Positions 1-12,730 of a stretch of 64,000 nucleotides of DNA are shown piece after piece. How positions within the stretch are numbered: the stretch's first letter is position 1; every line of letters starts with the position of its first letter. This stretch comes from Chamaea fasciata (Eukaryota > Chordata > Aves > Passeriformes > Sylviidae), in contig JARCOQ010000017.1 of assembly GCA_029207755.1 (NCBI GenBank), positions 8,320,945 to 8,384,944 on the forward strand, written 5' to 3'. The translations under genes and the position numbers were made by a program. The notes beneath the pieces are model-generated. The model ran no database searches. It was given only the letters and a program-made list of their open reading frames with translations, and was not told the origin of the DNA.

Positions 1-3000
1 GCACGAGATGAGGCAGCACAGACAGCAGTGCTGCTGCGGGCAGCTGGGATGCACACACTCCCCTCCGTCCAGTTCACTCTGATCTCCTGGAAAGGGTGTT
101 CACTGAGGGAAACGAGCAGTTACCATGGTTGCTTTTCATTCTCCTTAGCAGCCTTCTCAGAGCCGCAGCTCTGCTGATAACAGGAGAATCCCCCTCATCA
201 GTCTTCAGCAACAAGCTAGTTTGAGTCAACTTATTTATGCTTTGCTGTCTCCAGTGAAGTTATGGTGCATCCCTGCCAGGCACGTCCAGATTTTACACCA
301 CGGCAACACTGGCTCTCTGCCTCGCAAACAACTGTTTAAGAAATACTATTGTTGCATTTCCTCCTCCTCTCCCTGCCATAACACAACTCCTTCAAGCAGG
401 TATGAGCCAAGGCAGATCACCCCCACGCCAGCACTGCACATTCTCTCGGGCAGTGTGGCATTTCCCTTGGGAAGCTTCTGGTCAGAAAGCAAAAAAAGGG
501 ACCAGAGAAGGGAAATGACACCAGGGTCTCCAAGCATCCTTCTCCCACCTGCAGTAGAGAAGCCTGCTAGGGATGCTGGAGGTGCCAAAGTCTGAGAACC
601 ACAGAAAGCAGTATCTGCCCCTGGGGACAAGAGAGGGCTCCCTCTGCGCAGCCTGGCAGCAATCAGCTGAGAGCCTGATGTCCACAGCAGCACCCACTCC
701 TGCACCTGCAGCACAGGCAGAGCCTGCTGACTTTGCACAAACATCCCACGCTCCAAGAACCACTTGTTCCTGCTGAGGGTTAGGAGATCCAAAACTCACC
801 CACAGGTACCCAAGCCCATCAGTTATTTCCCTGCCCTTGCCCTGTATACCCTGTGTCAGGACTGCACATTTGCAGACAGAGCAGGTTCCCCAAGGACTAC
901 ATCACAGCCTCCTGTTCCAGTCATCTTTGTGCAGTCATCTCAACCCAGGGATCACCAGAGGCAGGCTGGCCACTAAATGTTTGCACCAAACTCTGCATCT
1001 CATGCTGCTTCCCCCAAGATGCATTCATTCCATTGCATAACCCACCTCCTAATCCACCCCTGTCAGACACAGCTGTACTTCCTGTGATCCAGTATTTACC
1101 TGAATGCTACAAAACTGCAGATTCTGAAGAGAAGGCAGGACCTGTGCCCACCCAGGGCATGGTTTGTGTCACCATTCTAAGCCATGCCTTGGACAGATGA
1201 GGTAGGCTGCTGCTCTCAGGCTTCCTGTGCCAGCACTGAAAGCTCCTGGCCCACAGCTGCTGGGCACTCCCAAGAACTGGAGCAACGGCAGCAGATCCAG
1301 CTCCAGGTCCCAGAGGTGAGCCCCATGTTTGGGACCAGAGTTTTCCGCTCTAGAGCAAGGGAAACCAAGAAGCACGAGGAGCATTGCAGCAAGACACCTT
1401 TACTCAGAGGCAGAGATGGGGCACAGTGCCCTTGGGCTGCAACCAGCAATGCCAGAGGTGACGGAGGCTCAGCCCTTCCCCACTGGCCCTCACAACATCT
1501 CATTAACAAAACAGCAACATCAGCCAGGCACGGAACACTGACCCCACTTTGTGCCTTGACTTCTTGTCGGTGAAGGTGCACTGCAGCCTGCTCAAGGTCA
1601 CCTAAAGGGTATCAGGAATTTACTAGTTTAACTTTCCAGCATCCTCCCCTAACCTCCACTTATCCCTTTTCCACCCCTCCCTCCCACTCTCTTTCCATGT
1701 GAAGAGCAACGGTATTCAATTTCAGCTTAACCTGGTCCCCTCCTTCCTGCAGAGACAAGTTTTCCCTGGCTCCCACCCTGCTCCAATATTAGTCCCTGCT
1801 CTCCAAGCACAGCACTGCCCACAGCAAGTACAGCATGTACAGCTTTTATTTAGTTTTCTGGCACATGCCTCAGCCATAAAAGATACACTAAATAAAATCT
1901 AAACATCCATCATGTACTCAGCAGCCCTCCCATAACCAAGAAGCCTGAGCCTGTATCCAGAGAGATAATTAGACATGTAAAATGAGATAAGACCTTGGTT
2001 CCTCCCCCGAACAGCTCACTCCACAGATCAGAGGAAACCAACAATTTTACATAAAAACTAAGAGGTCAAAATCCATCTTTTATTCTCCCTTTGCAAAGGT
2101 GAGATCTGGCACAGCAGATCAAACAAACCCTGATTTCCTCCAGAAGAAAGGGGGAACAAGACCCTCACTTCCAGAGCAATACTTCCCTCAGCTTAGCTAA
2201 CCCTGGCTGCCTGCCACCCTCTGTCCCCACGGGCCCTGCTTGGGCTGTCCCCATTCCACACCCTGAGCCATCCTGGAGACCTGCCAGGGACAGCAGCCAG
2301 CCCTCAGCTGTGCCAGCAGCATCCCTCCTGTGCTGGGAGCAGGGTCAGCAGGGCAGGGAGGAGCTGCCCACACCGAGAGGGGCCCGTGGTGCCCCAGCAG
2401 CTGTGGGTTCAGTGTCTCTGCAGGGTCCCTTCCCAGGAGTGCAGAGCTCAGCCCCCACAGCCACCCTGCCATGCTGAGTGTCCCCAGGGCTGGCAGGGCA
2501 CGGCAGCCCAGCCCAGTGCCCTGGATGGGATGGATGGGGCTCTGCAGGACACCTCTGGAATAGCAGTGCCTGTCCTGGCGTCTGTGACTGCCATCCCACA
2601 GCACCCAGAGTCTCTGGGGCCAGTCCCAGTGACCCTGCGTGAAGAGGGCTGATGGCTCCAGACCACTTGCTATGCCACTCACTCCAAACACGTTTAGCTA
2701 AAAGAAATGTTGACAGGCAAACTCCAAACACATCCATGAGCAGAGAGGCCCTGCACTGAATCCACAAGCAACTGGCTGGGACCTGTCACTTCCCCAGGGA
2801 CAGAAGTACATCCAGGCTCTGGGCAGACAAAGAGGCAAATGAGCAGCAGGAAAAACCAACACTTGCTAAATTTGACTGTCCCTCCTCACGGCAGCAGTCA
2901 CCCTTCTGCGGTAAAACCAGGAGCCTCCAGATGCTCTCCAGATCAGCTCTGGGGCTCAGTTGCCACCCTCAGCTAGGGCAGAGCCCAGGGCCACTTTCTG

Positions 3001-6000
3001 GCCATGCTGAGAGCCCTTCAGCTCCAGGACAGCACTCAGGGCACTTTAGCCCTGCAGAACATCAGGGACCCTGCAAGGAGTGCTGTGTCATGCAAAGCCA
3101 CATTCCCTGGCCTGATGCCAGTGTGCAGCACTCCCATCCCAGGTGCCTGGGTGCCACGGGGCAGGAGGGATTTTATAAACAATGCAATTTACAGCTTTTG
3201 TCTGGCCCCAAACACCTGCAGCAGCCGATGCACCCCAGACACATTCAGGCAGAACATCAGGGAAAAAAATGAACTAGAGGAGCTTAAAAATTACTGGAGC
3301 AGAAGTGAGTTTCTTGCAATCTTGTGAACATCCTGACTTGGTAGGAAGCCAGGCCCAGAGCAGATTCACTGCACAGCCCTCTCACCCCACAGGACAAGCC
3401 TGAGGGCAGTAACCTGGCAGGGTGCAATTGCTCAAATGTGCTACTGTGAAACTTCTTTTGGGGTGTCTGGCCAGAGAAAGCCAAAGCACCCCAGCCTCTG
3501 GCAGGAAGCAGGTAAATGTGGTGCCATGGGGAGCAAGCCAAAGCATTCCACGGAGAGGCTCAGGTTCCCCCTCAGGGACTGCCACAGGCAGCCTGGATGA
3601 GGTCCTCACTTGGGCAGGGCAGTGTTTGGAGCCCATCCTGTGACCTTGAGTGCAGTGCAGAAAGGGGAAGGACTCATCTCATTAAGGACAAACAGACAGG
3701 GCAAGCCCCAGCTCTCAGCCACTTGCTGTCCCAGCAGCTTTCAGATACACACAAGTGACTTAAGCACTTTATAGCAAGGGGGGAAAAAAAAATCAGATTG
3801 CCTGCAAGTGTTCTGGCAGCATGGTAAACAAAGTGTTTTTCTCTGCTTCCAGCATGGAGATTAAACAATTTCTCTTCACAATAATCACTTCTGCATTCAG
3901 CCAGCTTTGTGCTGGAGTCAGGGCTTGACCCCAAGTTTCTGTCTGTACAGCCAAATCGCCTCTAATCTGGACATGGTGCTACACAGAGAAATGAGAGTGA
4001 AATGCACCAAGGGAGGAGTGATGTTCTGATGAAAGCACATGCCTTTCCTGGCATGCTCCTCACTCCAGGCCCTGCCTGCTCCTCAAGGACCCCACAAGTG
4101 AGCTCTGGGCTGAAACACCCACCCTGTGCAACCAACAGAGTTGTCTAACAGGAGGCACTGTGTGCTGGATTTGGGCTCACGCCTGAGTGCAGCAGACAGC
4201 TGTTAGGCAGACCCCAGGGAGATCAGGAAAGGAGCTCAAAATACAGCTAATTTTAGCACCTCCTGTAACAAGGTGAAGCTCTTGCAGTTCCAAGGCAGTT
4301 GGCTGGGTCCCATCCTACATTCTTCTGCAGCTGCAGGTCTCTCCCTTCGGTACTGGATTCTGCTCAACTCTGTTTTGGAGAGATCCACACTGGGGTATCC
4401 AGGCTGAGCCTTGGGTGCCAGCACAGAGCAGCCTGCAAGCTCTTGACCAGCAGCCTCTCCCTGAGGTGACAGGACAGCAGTGAAGCTGTAAACAGGATTT
4501 TACACAGACTGCTCCTTGGAATGCACGGCCATGGGGACAGGGGAGTCAGTGAAAATACTCCCCAGGAGCCCCTGCCTTCCTCAGCCTGGGTGACTCCAGG
4601 GCACTGCCTCCAGCCAGCTCCCTCGGGGGACTGAGCAGGGACCTCTCCACCCCTCTACAGCCCCAGCTGACCTCCCAGCTGGGCAGCAAACCTTCAGCAG
4701 CAGCACTACTGCTCCTGATGCCCCAGGCCAGATCAGGTTTCTCCAGAAAAGCCAATTGCTGGTTTTACAGCTGGTTCTGCTGTGCCAAGGGAGGACAGAT
4801 AAAGCTGGCCATTCTGGATGTGCTTCTTCCAAGTGCAGGATATCCCTGTGTAGAAAACAATGACTTCTCCAGCCTGGCTCATAGGCTAGGGTTAGCTCCA
4901 GGCACCACCTCTGCCCTTTACAAATCCTACACTCCAGCCTTATCCTCCTGACCATCCTGCATCTGCCGCTTTTGATCCATCAGATAACAACAGCAACCCC
5001 TTTTCTTTCCCTTTGCAGAGGTTTACAGCGAGTCTTGATGAGTTCATGGAAGACAGACACTAAAGCTCACTAAACCCCCAGAAACCACCCACAGCCAAAG
5101 AAATTTCCAAGCTGAAAACAGACGCTGGCTGGGAGAATATTAAGGGAGCATCACATGTCCTGTGTGTGCTGTTCCTCCTTCCTAAGAATGCACTCTGACC
5201 ACTGCCAAGGCAAGATCCTGGAACAAAGAGACCTTTAGGCCACCCTCAGTCTGACAGTCTCAGGCAGCACGGATGATGTCTACCCAAACACACTGCCCTG
5301 GCCCCAGCACAGAGCAAGGGGCAGCTGTGCTGCCAAGCACGCCCAGTTACTCCCAGAGTTTGTGCAGTTCTCTCATTTGTTATTCCCTCTTAGACACTAG
5401 GAAATCAAATGACTTTCCCTCCCAATTAGTACTCCTTCATTATGCAAATAATGTCCTTTGATCTGCTCCTGCTGTCACAGAACGGATCTGACTGTATTTG
5501 GTTTATTCCTCTTCACGCCCCAGGAAGGCACCCACCTCTGGGAGCTGGGACTCTGCTTTTGGCAGGGAATGGAGAGTGCAGCTGAGAGCTGCCTTGAGTG
5601 AGAATGAAAACCACCCAAGCACAAACCCCACCGAGGTCTGGGAAGGCAAGACCACAAGAGGAGGAAGAAGGGGTCACCCTTAACTTTTCAGGCTGGGATG
5701 CAGAGCAAAGGCTTCCAAGCAGCAGAGACCGGGAATGAGCAGCTCCCTACAGCTCCAAGCTGGAGAGCAGCTCTACCCTTGGAGTGGCCCCATCCCAGGC
5801 CCTTCCCCAGCAGAGCACAGCTGAATACAAATGGTGCTGAGAGCAGGCATGGCCACCAGCAGGTCCCCAGGCTTTGATCTCAATACACTAAGAGCCAACC
5901 TAAGTTCTCCAGCCTTTGTACTCCTCCTTGGCCAACACCAAGCTGGGAACACCTCCATCCACACTCAGGAAGGCAGAAAGGCACACTCCCCATTCACTCT

Positions 6001-8528
6001 CTTGAAAATACCCCACAGGTCATGGGGAGACGCTCTGTCCAGCTCAGAGACAGCAAACATCAATACCAACTACAACAAAGCCACGATCACAGCTGCACCC
6101 AGCCTTGATGCCACAAAAGGAGCACTGCCACACAAAAAGGGCCTGGCAGGTCACTTCCCACAAGAATATCCTGAACTTCACCTCCCTGGCCCAGGAGCTT
6201 CCCATATCCTGCACCCTCAGCCCTCCCTACAGCATCTGGAGCTGAACTTCTCACACCAGGTCCATGACCAGCCCTATCTATCTCCCAGCTGCTGAACCTT
6301 GGAGGGTTGATGAGAAAGCTCCTTGCCAGCCTTGCCTGTTTATGCTTTCACAGGATGTGTCCATCTTGTCCTTCGTGCTGCCTGTTCCTGGGCAAAGCAC
6401 TGCTAAGCTGAGGGAGAAGTGGGAGGGAGCTGGGGACTTGCAGCAGCAGCAAGTGGGTCCCTCCAGCTCTGCACTCACACTGCTGGGGCCCGGGGAAGCA
6501 GCAGCACCAGGGGAAGGTGATGTGTGAGGCTCTCCCTGGGCTGTCTCCAGGATGAGGCTGCTCTGGAGGAGCCCATACACTGCCCAGGATGGCCAGACTG
6601 CAGAAGGCTCGGAGGCTGTGGCAGGCAGGTAGCCTGGAAAGCAGAACAGGCTCTTGGCTCCAGCTCCCCTCTCCAAGCACACAGCTGGGAAATGCAGCCC
6701 ACGCCGTTCACAGCACTTCTCTTCACTTTTAACTTCCGAGTATTTTAATTTGCAGGAATCGCCTTCTTTCATGTTGTGAAACCGTGTTTCTTTCTCCCTC
6801 TGATCTCCAATTTCGCATAGAAACTGTCTCCTTTGATATGTCTTGTTCACATCAGTCTGATCAGGCAGCTCCATAATTGTTAGTGATTTTCAAAGAACTG
6901 GAATCCTTGTCTAATACCCAGAGTTGAGAATTCCTTGCTTTTTAAAATGTTGTTCAAGCAAATTAGATTAATTTAATTTCTTTCTTCCCTTTGGGAACAG
7001 GATGCCTCTTGCTTTGGTGCCCACATGCTGTCTTTCATTTCTCCAGGAGCACCCAGCTATAGTTCAAGGGGTCACTCTCTGACTGAGGGAAGGATTTACA
7101 CAGGTAACTGGAAGCAGAAGGAGAGCTTGGGCTGCCTCAGGAGAACTTGTTCTCCATACATCAACAGAATCCAGACAGCAGCAGCTCCTCTGGTGCAGGT
7201 GATTCCTGTACATCTGTACCTGCTGTAGGCCACGCACCAGCCTTGCAATATGCTGCACATGAACCATGGAGAGCTGGAGCTCTCTCCTGAGGCAGTGCAG
7301 ACCTGAGCAGCATTCCCTGAGCTCTGCTGCCAGGATGTCTCTGCAGTCAGACCTTCCTGCAGCAGCACAGCAGGACCTGGTGGTTCACCTGACCTGGCCT
7401 CTCCAGCCCCTGGTGCAGCTCAGCTGCTCCCCATGCCTTGGGGGCTCTCTGCAGTCCTGGCACTGTTCCTGCCCCTGTGCTGACAGTGTTGGGGTCCTGC
7501 CTGATCTTCGACGTCAGCCTTTCACAAGGTTGTCTTCTACCTGCATACAGCCTTTGGGAACAGTGATTTACAGTTCCTGCTGGCAGCACATGCTGACACA
7601 CACAGCCTGCTATAGGGGTAGCACAGTGTCCAGTGTGGACAGGGATTGGTGTGGCTCTGGGCAGTGCAGCACTAGTCATTCTCCCGGACTTCAGCTATGT
7701 TCAACAGCATGGGAACCCAGCAGAAGCGAGGGCAGCAGTGCTGCAGCTCACTCATCACCTCCCGGCACCCCTCCTGAAGCTTGGGTGAGCACAAAGCCAA
7801 AGGTCCTGCTCTGCCATCCCAGGGGGATGGACTTGTGTAGCCTCATCATCCCTGCATCATCCCAGCCTGGCCCTCAGAGCTTCAGTGAGGCTGACCACCA
7901 ACACACTTATGAGGGGCCTTGGTGCAAAGGGGATGGGCAGCTAAGGCTAACACAGGGAAGCCACACTTCTGTCACAGAGACACGAATTCCCCAGTCTCAG
8001 CCAACAAGGCCTGGCCCCTCAGAGAAGGACAGATCCAGCTGAGAAGGGCCTGGCAGCTCTGCATGGGGACACACAAAGGGATGATGTCTGGGCAGCCCTG
8101 GGGCTCAGAAGAGCAGCAAAGCAGCACACAGAAGACAACCTGAGCTGGGGGAGAAGCACCACCCAGACCAATCTGAACCACAGGCAGATGTGAGCCCCTT
8201 GGTTTGTGAGGGCTTAGTCCAACCCCCAGCATTTAGGAGGGAGGGGGCCGTGCGAAGCCAGAGTCAATGCACAGCACGCAGCTGGCACCACCACAACCTG
8301 TCCCCAGAGCACAGCTTAGGGCTGAGACTGAGCGCTCAGCCAAAGGCTGGCAATCAGCTCAGAGGGTTTATCCACTTGTTTTTCTTAAGCCACCTTATTT
8401 ATTTTTCCCTTTTGGCTTCCTAGCTCTGGAATCCCTGGGATTTGCAAGTGGTTTTGGTGGGGTACAGCAGGCTCAAGCTTTGACAGGAGAGTGGTTTCCC
8501 AAGGTACACCAACCCACAGCAGACCTAC
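1..8528 (-). other. CDH22: CDH22 intron after the second coding exon (partial, runs off the left edge)
   Basis: This stretch follows the donor of the second coding exon on the minus strand, so it is the start of the next CDH22 intron. The following type II cadherin exon, which would begin the EC2 repeat and should carry a DADDPTYG-like motif, was looked for on the minus strand and not seen, so it lies outside the window. The sequence is unique-looking, CAG/CTG-rich avian intron. It holds no recognisable exon or RNA gene, and the only internal feature called is an AT-rich block near 6.7-7.0 kb. Confidence 0.75.
6720..7000. promoter_or_regulatory. AT-rich candidate conserved noncoding block
   Basis: About 280 bases of AT-rich sequence interrupt the GC-richer intron. 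It contains TAAT/ATTA cores, for example in the run around 6960-6980, and no open frame of coding character. Blocks of this kind inside introns of neural adhesion genes are often enhancers. That reading is inference from base composition and motifs only; conservation could not be tested. Confidence 0.25.
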
Positions 8529-8823
8529 CGACGGGGGACAGCTCGGCCACGCTGCCGATGTAGGGCCCCTCCAGGAAGCGAGGCTCGCTGTCGTTGATGT
8601 CCTGCACCTTGATGATGAACTCTGACTCGGGCTCCAGCAGCTGGTCCGTCTGCCGGTCCCGGGCCTGTGCCCGCAGCGTGTAGAAGGTTTTCTGCTCCCG
8701 GTCCAGGCGCTCGGTGGCGTGGATGTCACCTGTGATCTCATCGATGAGGAAGATGGTCCCTGCACCCTCCCCGGAGATGGTGTACTTGATGGAGCCGTCT
8801 CCCTCATCAGAGTCCGAGTGGAT
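8529..8823 (-). CDS. CDH22: CDH22 second coding exon (rest of EC1 and EC1-EC2 linker)
   Basis: This exon encodes residues 76-173 plus the first base of codon 174 of cadherin-22, a single-pass, calcium-dependent homophilic adhesion protein of the plasma membrane. Read on the minus strand it begins [20 protein letters not shown] and contains the EC1 calcium-site motif LDRE (residues 115-118) and the interdomain linker DINDSEP (150-156), ending ...SVAELSPV. The splice sites are clear: a pyrimidine-rich acceptor ending ccctggcag before 8823, and a gtaggt donor beginning at 8528. The length is 295 bp with phase 0 in and phase 1 out. It joins in frame to the exon at 12731-12955. As recalled, the residues match CDH22 better than CDH8, CDH11 or other type II paralogues (for example [18 protein letters not shown]). 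The linker departs from the usual DxNDNxP. Confidence 0.95.
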
Positions 8824-9540
8824 CTGCCAGGGAAAGAGGGAGAGGGTGGGAGCAGGCTGGGGCTGTGCTCGTACCCAACCCTAGACAGCTGCACAAGATG
8901 CCCATGGGCCCTGTGTGATGCCCCTCTTCCCACTCTGCTCTTGTTGGACTGGACAGTGAGAGAGAGCACCACCAGACAACTCCTGTGCATGAAGGAAGGC
9001 CCCAGTAAACTGGAATTTCAAGCCTGCCTTTACAGCTCTGCAGATTACAGATTCTGCCAGTGCACCCCCACTATAAACCAAGGGACAAACCCCTTTAATA
9101 AGGGGTTATGAGATGACGGAAAACTGAAGGAAAACTCAACTGCACTCCAAAGAAAGAGGCTTCCCCATGGGCAAGGACCCAGGACCCTGGCAGCACGTGA
9201 TCACCTCTCCCAAGCTGCACAGGTACCTCATCATCAGCATCCCTCCCCTTCTACATGAGCAATTGCCCAAAGTCTGTCCTCATCCACCTGCTCTGCCTCA
9301 GCCACAGCCTCCCTCCATGATCTGGGCAGCTGCTGCTGACAAGTCTCCCTGCTGAAGAGATCTCACACCCACTGCATCCCTGTGCTGGGTTTACATTGCA
9401 GGGTAACAAGGGTCACAACATCCCATCATCATGCCCAGAGCCCCACATGGACAAAATCTGCAAAAGAGTATGACAAATCTGCTCATGTTCAGGACTAAAA
9501 ACAGACCCTGAGGAAGACGCCTTTGCAGGCAATCTCTGCT

Positions 9541-10130
9541 GCTTCATTTTTTAATTAAGACAGTGTTTGGAATTAGGAAAAGAAAGGGTAAACAGCAGTT
9601 CCCCCATAGACCAAGAGATGACTGGAATCCAGGCCAGACGTCCAGGGATAATTTTATTGGTGGCATTAAACTGAGTTATGAGGTTTTTACAATCCAGCCA
9701 CTTATGAGAAATCTATTAACAGTAACTGGACAGGCAGAATGCATCTTGACAGAGAGCAGCATGGGCATTAATTGGGGCAATCCATACTGGGACAGGCCCC
9801 CGGAAAGGTTTCATCAGCTGCTTTCATTTGTTTCCTACAATTTCTGCTTAGAATCAGCAAAGTCATGTCCCCCCTCCAAAAAAAGAAAAAAGCCGTCCAT
9901 TAATCGGCTAATGAAATATGAAAATGTTTATGGGCCATTCAATCTTCCAAACTGCAGTTCTATAATCCACCTTTCAGACATACAGCTCTACCAGCAAGAA
10001 TTTATATCAGAGCTGCCTCTTTTTTTACGATGCCTTCATTATATTTGTCTTGTTAGATACAGTTTATATATTTATTTCACAAGTGAGGGACCCACACGTT
10101 AGGCAATTCAATGCATTTTGCACAACATTC
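9541..10130. promoter_or_regulatory. AT-rich candidate intronic enhancer / conserved noncoding element
   Basis: Roughly 590 bases of AT-rich, non-repetitive sequence carry many TAAT/ATTA cores (for example ttaattaag near 9551, gcattaattgg near 9767 and cattaatcggctaatg near 9898). A 179-codon open frame crosses it on the plus strand, but the translation resembles no family I recognise and is probably accidental. The composition and dense homeodomain-type motifs, in the intron right after the first CDH22 coding exon, suggest regulatory DNA. This is inference; no alignment was available. Confidence 0.35.
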
Positions 10131-10649
10131 ACAAATTACTGCCCATGGTGACATGTCTCTCAAGGCTTGCCTGGAAGGAGACCTTCACCAGCTCACAAAC
10201 AGGGCTGTGAGCCCAGCAGAGTCTGGGACCATCGTGATGGCTTTGGCTGCAAATGTGCTTATGGGGTGGTCACCCTGCCCTGGCCACCTGGAACATCCTG
10301 ACCTGGTCTGTGGGCATGGCCATCCCAGCCTGGCCATCCAGTCCCAACCCTCCCTGCTGGCTGGAGGAGAGCTTGCTGCCCTCTTCACTTTATCATCCTC
10401 TCCCCAGTCCTCACTGCTACTCTGTGAGCTTTTCAGAACGAAGAAGGAGCACCAGGTCTGTACAGCGCAGGTAGCAGAAACCTGTATTTTTCTGCTGAAC
10501 ACCGGGCTCATGATTAATAATTAGGTTAGAGATAAAACATCCAGCATCACATTGAGCTCTCAGCACATCCTCTTCACATATTTGCTCATCGCTGACTGCT
10601 GGGAGCAGACACCAGCATCCCTTCAAACCGGAATGTTAGGAAGAAAAAT

Positions 10650-10780
10650 GGAGCCGGGGCTCAAGGGGCTGCAGAGATTGATTTACAGGGGAAGATTAAA
10701 AGAGCTAAATCTGTGCTGCTTGGCTAAACAACTAATGGGGGAGGGCTGGGATCACAGACTACAGAAACGCGAGGGGAGAT
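10650..10780 (+). mobile_element. Ancient CR1/L3-like LINE relic
   Basis: The stretch reading ...gaagattaaaagagctaaatctgtgctgcttggctaaac... followed by a gggagggctgggatcacagactacag stretch resembles the 3' reading-frame end of old amniote CR1-type elements, in the block that in younger copies reads roughly 'gaggctgttcagcctgg'. It is far more diverged than the CR1 copies in the right half of the window, and no 3' tail repeat is visible. Subfamily and exact ends cannot be given. Confidence 0.55.
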
Positions 10781-11039
10781 GCCACAGACCCAGACCACAT
10801 CCCAGGGATGTTCTCTCCTCCCTGTTACAGCAGGCAGGCTTGGGGAGCACCGTGCTCCCACGCAGCCTCAGGGTTCCCTCCACGCCTGGGCACGGCAGGA
10901 GACTGAAGTCACACAGCTCTAGCACACACTGGGCCCCAAGAGCAGAGGGACCACCCAGCCCTGCCTGCAGCTCAGCCCCAAGCAAGGACAGCAGTGTCTG
11001 CAGAACTGGGACATCCAGAGGGCGGACAATAGGCTGATC

Positions 11040-11540
11040 TGTTCCATTTGTTAAACAGGAAAATTGTTTCCTTGTCCTAGAAGACTACAACCAGAATTCT
11101 TACGAAGCCATTAATTACAAACTAATAATTAAATCAAAATTAAATATGAACAGAGGTGCACATTCCTTATTAAAAGCAATTAAACAGAAAGCACAGATAC
11201 ACAAATAAAAAATGACTCCGGGGCTAGAAAAGAAAGAAAATCAAATAAAAACTAGCCCGTAATAAAGGCGCACTCTGTTTGCTCCAACTCATAAAGCCCG
11301 AGTTCATCAATTTTCTTTAAATATTAGCAACTTAATTAAATCTGCTTTTTTCCCTTTAATCCTCTCCTCTATCTAAAATAGATCTGTCCACATGCAGAAG
11401 TTTGTAACTAGTGCTGACCCCATAATTCTATTTAAAAAACCCAAAGAAATCCACATCAAACTGACAGCAGCCTCAGGGGAAATTACAGTTCAGAAGAAGG
11501 ATTAGCTAGAGAACCCAGATTTTATGGAAATGGTATCGGC
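11040..11540. promoter_or_regulatory. AT-rich, homeobox-motif-dense block
   Basis: About 500 bases are strongly AT-rich compared with the flanks and packed with TAAT/ATTA and TTTAAA motifs: cattaattac, ctaataattaaatc and acttaattaaatc all occur. Frequent stops in every frame rule out coding. A near-palindromic pair, ccggggctag (11219) and ctagcccgt (11252), sits in the middle. It looks like a developmental enhancer or conserved element of CDH22, but this rests on composition alone. Confidence 0.35.
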
Positions 11541-12730
11541 CCTTCAGAAAGCACATGTAGGTGTGTGAGAAGTATCCACAGAGGGCAAGCCCCAGCTACT
11601 CTGCAGGGTCCCCCAGAGCAGGGAGGCTCCAGACCCTCTGACTGTGCTAAGAGGGCTGGCATACTGTTGGCGACACACAGTGTCCCAGGCAGGCACTCCA
11701 TCCTCTCCCAGCACCAGGAAAAGCCTGGCTCTGCTGGCTTTCAGCCCTGGGGATCCTCAGGCAGCGATCTCAGAGCTGCTGTTGTGAGCCAGGCGGGTGA
11801 TATGGTGGGTGATGTGGAAAGGGGCTGTAAAACGGGTGAGTTGTAGGTTTCAGTTCAGCTGGAGTCGAGGCATTGCCAGGCCTGTGACAGGGCCTGGTGC
11901 CTCTGCTGCTCCCAGGGGAACCATGAATTAGCTGTGCCTGCTCTGAGGGCGGCAGAGGAGCGCGGCTTTGAGTGTCTGCTGAAACGGACACAAATCACCG
12001 CTGAAATCCCTGCTGGCCCCCAGCCAAGAAACCCATTTTCAAGCTCCTCCAGACTCATGCCCAGACGGCTAAGGCCATCAGACAGCCCTGCTGTACAAGC
12101 TCTTGGGCACTCTCCTTCGGGGTGAGCCCATGCCTCCAGCTCCAGACGGATTGTAGTGTGTTCCTCTGGCTGGTCCCAACAGCTAGCATTGCCTTCACCC
12201 ATATACGAACAACACATCCGCCTGATATGTTGGGCAGCTGCTTCTCCAAAGCTCCCAGAAAAGGATAAAGCCCAGCAACCCCCAAGGTGAAATGCTCCTT
12301 CAGCCTCAGGACACCAAGAGTGGAGGGAGCAGAGGTCCATGTCCAGCCTTCCCAGGAGGTCACACACCAAGGAAGCGTGGTGAGCTCCCACCTACAGACC
12401 CAGTCCTTCCGAGCAAGGCACTGTCACCTGCCAGCAGCTCCCCCAAAGACAGGCCTTCTTGCACCCACCCCCAGACATCACAAGAACCCAGTATACAGTT
12501 GTAGGAACACAGATGTAAATCTTGGTGTGTCCTGCTCTCATTTCTGGGAGCACATTAACCTCACCACCCCCAGCAGGGACCAGGCTTCTGCCATTGCAGT
12601 CCACAGAGTATTTCTCTAGCCAGGCCCCTGTGAAGAACCTTCACATGGGCCCTCTCTCTGCTCAGCACTGCCTGCACGTCCACCCTGCCCCTGGCTCTGT
12701 CAGCCCCATGGAGACATCAGGTCAGCTTAC

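Larger units (their letters stand above)
8824..12730 (-). other. CDH22: CDH22 intron between the first and second coding exons
   Basis: This 3,907-bp phase 0 intron is bounded by a gtaagc donor (12730 downward on the minus strand) and a cag acceptor (8824-8826). It contains two AT-rich blocks at about 9.54-10.13 kb and 11.04-11.54 kb and an old CR1-like LINE relic at about 10.65-10.78 kb. No other exon was recognised inside it. Confidence 0.9.

Noticed and set aside
7266..8042. 258-codon plus-strand open frame in CDH22 intron
   Set aside because: The translation is Ser/Gln/Leu-rich with no recognised domain, splice context or start context. It fits chance openness of CAG/CTG-rich avian introns.
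8385..8990. 201-codon minus-strand frame covering the second CDH22 coding exon
   Set aside because: It is the wrong register: the Ser/Thr-rich translation is a shadow of the true cadherin frame, which uses the splice sites at 8823 and 8529.
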